Below are positions 39,037 through 42,365 of a stretch of DNA of 42,365 nt, one piece after another. The position numbers and the translations under genes were made by a program. The stretch is from JANMES01 sp038229715. Lineage in GTDB: Bacteria > Planctomycetota > Phycisphaerae > Tepidisphaerales > Tepidisphaeraceae. Each line of letters starts with the position of its first letter. The first letter of the stretch is position 1. The notes beneath the pieces were generated by a model. It was given only the letters and a program-made list of their open reading frames with translations. It ran no database searches and was not told where the DNA came from. The stretch lies in NCBI GenBank assembly GCA_038229715.1, contig JBBROD010000038.1:1-42365 (forward strand), in the 5' to 3' direction.

Positions 39037-40176
39037 GTGCAACCTGACGCTCAACCGCCGCAGCCTGCGATTCCCGTCGTTCTCGACTACGGCCAGGCCG
39101 ATTCGCTTCAGGAACGTCCTCTGATAGCGATCACCGAGCGGGTGGTGCATTTCATCACCGCCATCGTGCTGCCGATCGCCTGCTTTGCGATTTCCAGCAC
39201 GCACTACCCGCCGGGCCCGGAATGGCAACGCAACCACTGGGCCGACTATCTAGGCATCATCCCGACAACTCAGGCGGGCTGGCCGTTCTATCCGCTGCTG
39301 GCGTTCTCGATGTACGCGGCGGGGTATATGATTTTTCGCCCGAGGTGGGCGATCCACTCACTGTCTGTCCGCATCGGATTGATTACCGGCGTGGTGCTTG
39401 CGTACCAGTTCGCGTTCATCCAAGTCGTTACGGTCCGAGGATATAGTAGCATCGCCACCGATATTCCGCTGGGTGTTTTTCTCCCCGTGGCGATGGTGAC
39501 GCTGGTGGTCATCTTCCACCGGCTGGCCGAAGCGCTCGTCTGGCAGCGCCGCTGGTATCGCGGGCGGGGTCGCAAGTATTTCTGGATCGGGCTGGCGGTT
39601 CTGATCGGCGCTGCGATGGTGTCTCGCGACATCCGCCGAGGCTCGTTGGGCGTGACGATTTTCAGTTCGCTGCTGCTCGCGCCCGGGCTGACGATGACCA
39701 CGTTCACGCTCATGCTGATCGTCTGCCTCACGCACGGCCGGCTCTCTCAACGCAACCCACTGGCGATCGTCGCGTGGTCGGCTACTTGGCTGACCGCGTT
39801 CTCCGTCGCGTGGATCAAGAGCTATCAGGCAGCCGTTGAAGCTTACGCGCTGTTGCCGAAAGACAACCCCAGTTGCTACATCGCCACCGCGGCGGCGCAG
39901 GGTCATGAGTCGATCGTCGGCTCGTGGTCGACCGGCGACGGCTACCGCATCAACCGGCAGCTGGCGATCTTCAAGTCCGGCGAAAAAGCCTTGGCCCGGC
40001 GATCGCCTCAAACGCACCGTCGGCTGCGGCAAATCTACGACTCGATCGGTCCCGCCATGGCGAATCAATTGCGCCGTCGTTGGATCGCCGATTTCGCCTA
40101 CCTCACGCTCAAGCCGCTGGAATGGTTGACCGCCGTTACGCTGTCTGTCTCAACCATGCCGAGTGTTGAACGGTGA
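39037..40176 (+). CDS. Membrane protein with a C-terminal 'CYIATA' motif domain
   Basis: A 379-residue protein with about seven hydrophobic segments between residues 35 and 265. A soluble tail follows, opening 'CYIATAAAQGHESIVGSW' and including 'KALARRSPQTHRRLRQIYDS'. The Cys-Tyr-Ile-Ala-Thr-Ala start and the 'R-x-IYDSIGP' end recall a C-terminal domain found on varied bacterial proteins, sometimes called a CFI-box. I cannot assign a reaction. The start is a GTG at 39037. It stands between the DUF347 gene and the transporter genes and may be a single-gene unit. Confidence 0.72.
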   Translation: MQPDAQPPQPAIPVVLDYGQADSLQERPLIAITERVVHFITAIVLPIACFAISSTHYPPGPEWQRNHWADYLGIIPTTQAGWPFYPLLAFSMYAAGYMIFRPRWAIHSLSVRIGLITGVVLAYQFAFIQVVTVRGYSSIATDIPLGVFLPVAMVTLVVIFHRLAEALVWQRRWYRGRGRKYFWIGLAVLIGAAMVSRDIRRGSLGVTIFSSLLLAPGLTMTTFTLMLIVCLTHGRLSQRNPLAIVAWSATWLTAFSVAWIKSYQAAVEAYALLPKDNPSCYIATAAAQGHESIVGSWSTGDGYRINRQLAIFKSGEKALARRSPQTHRRLRQIYDSIGPAMANQLRRRWIADFAYLTLKPLEWLTAVTLSVSTMPSVER

Positions 40177-40313
40177 GGTATGATTAACCCCTTTGTCTTC
40201 ATCCAATGCTACAGTTGCGACCGCCATGGCGGGCCACGCCGGTGATTTCACCTTGCCTCGCGAGTCGTAGCCGAATACATTGCGGGGCAACCACCCTCTC
40301 GCCAGGAGATTTC

Positions 40314-41435
40314 ATGTCCAGATTGCTCGCCGTCGCGTTGATGTTGGTCACGCTGCTCGCCGCCCCGTTGCGCGCGGATGACATAAAAATCGGGCATTAC
40401 GGCTCGCTCACCGGCTCGGAGGCCACGTTCGGGCAATCCACGTCCAACGGCCTGAAGCTGGCGATCGCCGAGATCAACGCCGCCGGCGGGATTAACGGCA
40501 GTAAGATCGTCCTCGTCGAATACGACACCAAAGGCGACACCAAAGAAGCCGGCGCGGTCGTCACCCGCCTTTGCACAAAGGACCACGTGACGGCCGTCAT
40601 CGGCGAAGTGGCCAGCAGTCTGTCGCTGGCGGGTGCGCCGATATGCCAGCAGAACAATATCCCGATGATCTCGCCGTCGAGTACCAACCCGAAGGTGACT
40701 CAGCAAGGAGACATGATCTTCCGGGCGTGCTTCATGGATTCTTTCCAAGGTTATGCCGAAGCAAAATTCGCTTGGCATACTAAGCATTTTAAAACCGCAG
40801 CGGTTCTTCTTGATCAAAGCTCGGCGTATTCTGTCGGGCTGGCGGAATTCTTTTCAAAAGAATTCGAGAAATTCGGCGGCAAGGTTGTCATTAAGCAGCA
40901 GTTCGCCAAGGGCGAACAAGACTTCACTGCAAAGCTGACTGCTATTCGCGATACAAATCCTGATGTGTTGTTCGTTCCAGCGTATTACAACGATGTGGCC
41001 AATATCGCTGTTCAGGCGCGGAAACTGGGAATCAAAGCTCCGTTACTTGGCGGAGACGGATGGGACTCTGCAAAGCTTTTTGAAATGGGTGGCAAGGCGA
41101 TCGAAGGGAGCTTTTACTCCAATCACGCCGCCCCCGACGCTCCCGGGCCGGTTCTCAAAGCATTCGTCGACAAATACAAGGACGAATATGGGCCTATGCC
41201 TGATGCGCTCGGGGCGCTCGGATACGATTCCGGGAAACTGTTGTTTGATGCCATGAAGCGTGCGAAATCCCTTGGCGGTCGAGATCTCGCCAACGCGATC
41301 GGGCAGACGAAAGACTTCGAAGGAGCAAGCGGAGTAATCACGATTGATGAAAATCGAGATGCGAAGAAAGATTGCGTCATTCTCGAAATAGTCGACGGGA
41401 AGCCCACTTACCGGGCAACCATCAAGCCAGAGTAA
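40314..41435 (+). CDS. livJ: Branched-chain amino acid ABC transporter, periplasmic binding protein
   Basis: A 373-residue type I periplasmic binding protein. A signal peptide ('MSRLLAVALMLVTLLAAPLR', cleavage likely before 'ADDIKIG') leads into 'IGHYGSLTGSEATFGQSTSN', 'LAIAEINAAGGINGSKIVLV' and 'TAVIGEVASSLSLAGAPICQ', the Leu/Ile/Val-binding family pattern. ATG 40314 has 'aggag' six bases upstream. From about 40740 to the stop codons turn AT-richer at third positions, unlike both the first 420 bases of the gene and livH, so the gene looks mosaic. It is 12 bases upstream of livH. Actual ligand is inferred from family. Confidence 0.9.
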   Translation: MSRLLAVALMLVTLLAAPLRADDIKIGHYGSLTGSEATFGQSTSNGLKLAIAEINAAGGINGSKIVLVEYDTKGDTKEAGAVVTRLCTKDHVTAVIGEVASSLSLAGAPICQQNNIPMISPSSTNPKVTQQGDMIFRACFMDSFQGYAEAKFAWHTKHFKTAAVLLDQSSAYSVGLAEFFSKEFEKFGGKVVIKQQFAKGEQDFTAKLTAIRDTNPDVLFVPAYYNDVANIAVQARKLGIKAPLLGGDGWDSAKLFEMGGKAIEGSFYSNHAAPDAPGPVLKAFVDKYKDEYGPMPDALGALGYDSGKLLFDAMKRAKSLGGRDLANAIGQTKDFEGASGVITIDENRDAKKDCVILEIVDGKPTYRATIKPE

Positions 41436-41447
41436 AGCGACCCGTTC

Positions 41448-42365
41448 ATGGCGGACTTTCTTCAGACCCTTGTCATAACAATCACCATTGGCAGCTTGTA
41501 TGCCCTGATCGCATTGGGCTACACGATGGTGTACGGCATCCTCAAACTCATCAATTTCGCCCATAGCGACGTTGTGGTGCTGGGTGCGTGGTCGAGCCTG
41601 ACTGCAGCAACATTTCTTCTGCCGCGACTGGGTGTGAGCGAACTTAACCCGCCCTGGTGGGCCGGCGCGATGGTGCTGGCGCTGTCGATGGCGATCTGCG
41701 GCCTGCTCGGGCTGACGATCGAGCGGCTGGCGTATAAACCCATCCGCAAAGCCCCCCGCCTCAACGCCCTGATCACCGCCATGGGCGTCTCGCTTCTCCT
41801 GCAGAACGCAGGGCAGTTGCAGTACACGCTGTTGAGCGGGATTACGGAAGTCGCGCACGGCACGATTGCCGCTCGCGATGACATAGATCCAGAGAAGCTG
41901 AAGCTCAATCAGCCATTGACGCTGGCTCGCGATGGGCACTACATGCTGCAGATCACGTCCGCCACGCCGCCCGGCGTTCCGCCGGCGACGCCGATCGAGC
42001 GGATCGTGACCGCCGAACCGGGGCAGTACGCCGCCGGCGAGACCATCTCGATCGCCGACTCCATCGGTAAAAGCCAGGCCCGGGGCGCGCGCTTCACGCT
42101 GAATACCCGCAGCACGGCCCTCAAGCTGCCGTTCGGCAAAATGCCCGACCGCGTGCCGAACCTCATGCCGATCGTGACGAAATCGCACGAACCCGCCACC
42201 GCCAACGTGCTTTGGCAGCACGATTTCGTCAGCCAGCAAACGCAGCCGGACGGAACCGTCCGCACGTTGACCAAGCCGCTCAAGATCGAGCTGGTGCAGG
42301 TGGTGATCGTCGGGACTGCGTTGCTGCTGATGTTCGGATTGCAGATGCTGATCTACCACACGCGG
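41448..42365 (+). CDS. livH: Branched-chain amino acid ABC transporter permease, LivH type (runs off the window)
   Basis: The frame is open from ATG 41448 to the last base, giving 306 residues. 'ITIGSLYALIALGYTMVYGI' and 'INFAHSDVVVLGAWSSLTAA' match the first two membrane segments of LivH, and 'IERLAYKPIRKAPRLNALIT' and 'AMGVSLLLQN' match the next. Residues about 122-278 form a large polar insert ('LARDGHYMLQITSATPP', 'YAAGETISIADSIGKSQARG') before the next membrane segment at about 281-303. E. coli LivH has only a few tens of residues there. The start is 12 bases after the livJ stop, so the genes are probably co-transcribed. The C-terminal half, with the ATPase-contact loop, lies outside the window. 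Confidence 0.9.
   Translation, partial: MADFLQTLVITITIGSLYALIALGYTMVYGILKLINFAHSDVVVLGAWSSLTAATFLLPRLGVSELNPPWWAGAMVLALSMAICGLLGLTIERLAYKPIRKAPRLNALITAMGVSLLLQNAGQLQYTLLSGITEVAHGTIAARDDIDPEKLKLNQPLTLARDGHYMLQITSATPPGVPPATPIERIVTAEPGQYAAGETISIADSIGKSQARGARFTLNTRSTALKLPFGKMPDRVPNLMPIVTKSHEPATANVLWQHDFVSQQTQPDGTVRTLTKPLKIELVQVVIVGTALLLMFGLQMLIYHTR

Overview
The window looks like chromosomal DNA of a planctomycete of the class Phycisphaerae, probably close to the soil Tepidisphaerales/Humisphaera group. I infer this from four things: two proteins with the planctomycete N-terminal 'LEPLE-R-LL' sorting motif, an ECF sigma factor beside a Ser/Thr kinase with TPR repeats, an LpxC-FabZ fusion, and a type III glutamine synthetase. 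The DNA is GC-rich, and flagellin and lipid A genes indicate a motile, Gram-negative-type cell. Species was not determined.

Layout. 1-129: tail of an IS630-type transposase. 348-4408 (minus): LEPR-motif protein, ECF sigma factor and Ser/Thr kinase, probably one regulatory unit. 4632-9219: an accessory stretch with a truncated LEPR protein, a GNAT acetyltransferase whose coding sequence contains two palindromic repeats, a planctomycete conserved protein, a 21-bp tandem repeat, remains of a restriction-modification locus and an ASCH-domain gene. 9379-15836 (plus): a lipid and envelope block (PlsC-type acyltransferase, PAP2-like phosphatase, lipase, LpxC-FabZ, LpxA, Gfo/Idh/MocA oxidoreductase). 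16124-23687: housekeeping genes (folC, rimO, pgsA, uppP, PIN/TRAM protein), interrupted after rimO by an FkbM methyltransferase and a membrane protein, with a second copy of the rimO 3' end between these two. 23688-26965: decayed DNA holding palindromes, two hypothetical genes, two broken ASCH copies and a toxin-antitoxin pair whose toxin is frameshifted. 26966-42365: glnN, pabB, a Nif3-family gene, a CHAD gene, flagellin, fumC, two small unknowns, purC, a DUF347 protein, a membrane protein with a C-terminal Cys motif, and the start of a branched-chain amino acid ABC transporter (livJ, livH).

The genes at 9379-15836, with pgsA and uppP, would supply phospholipids, lipid A and undecaprenyl carrier. 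The most striking general feature is the number and variety of long palindromic repeats. At least six unrelated sequence types occur in 42 kb, and one type lies in frame inside a protein-coding gene. I see no CRISPR array, tRNA, rRNA, or complete new defence operon.
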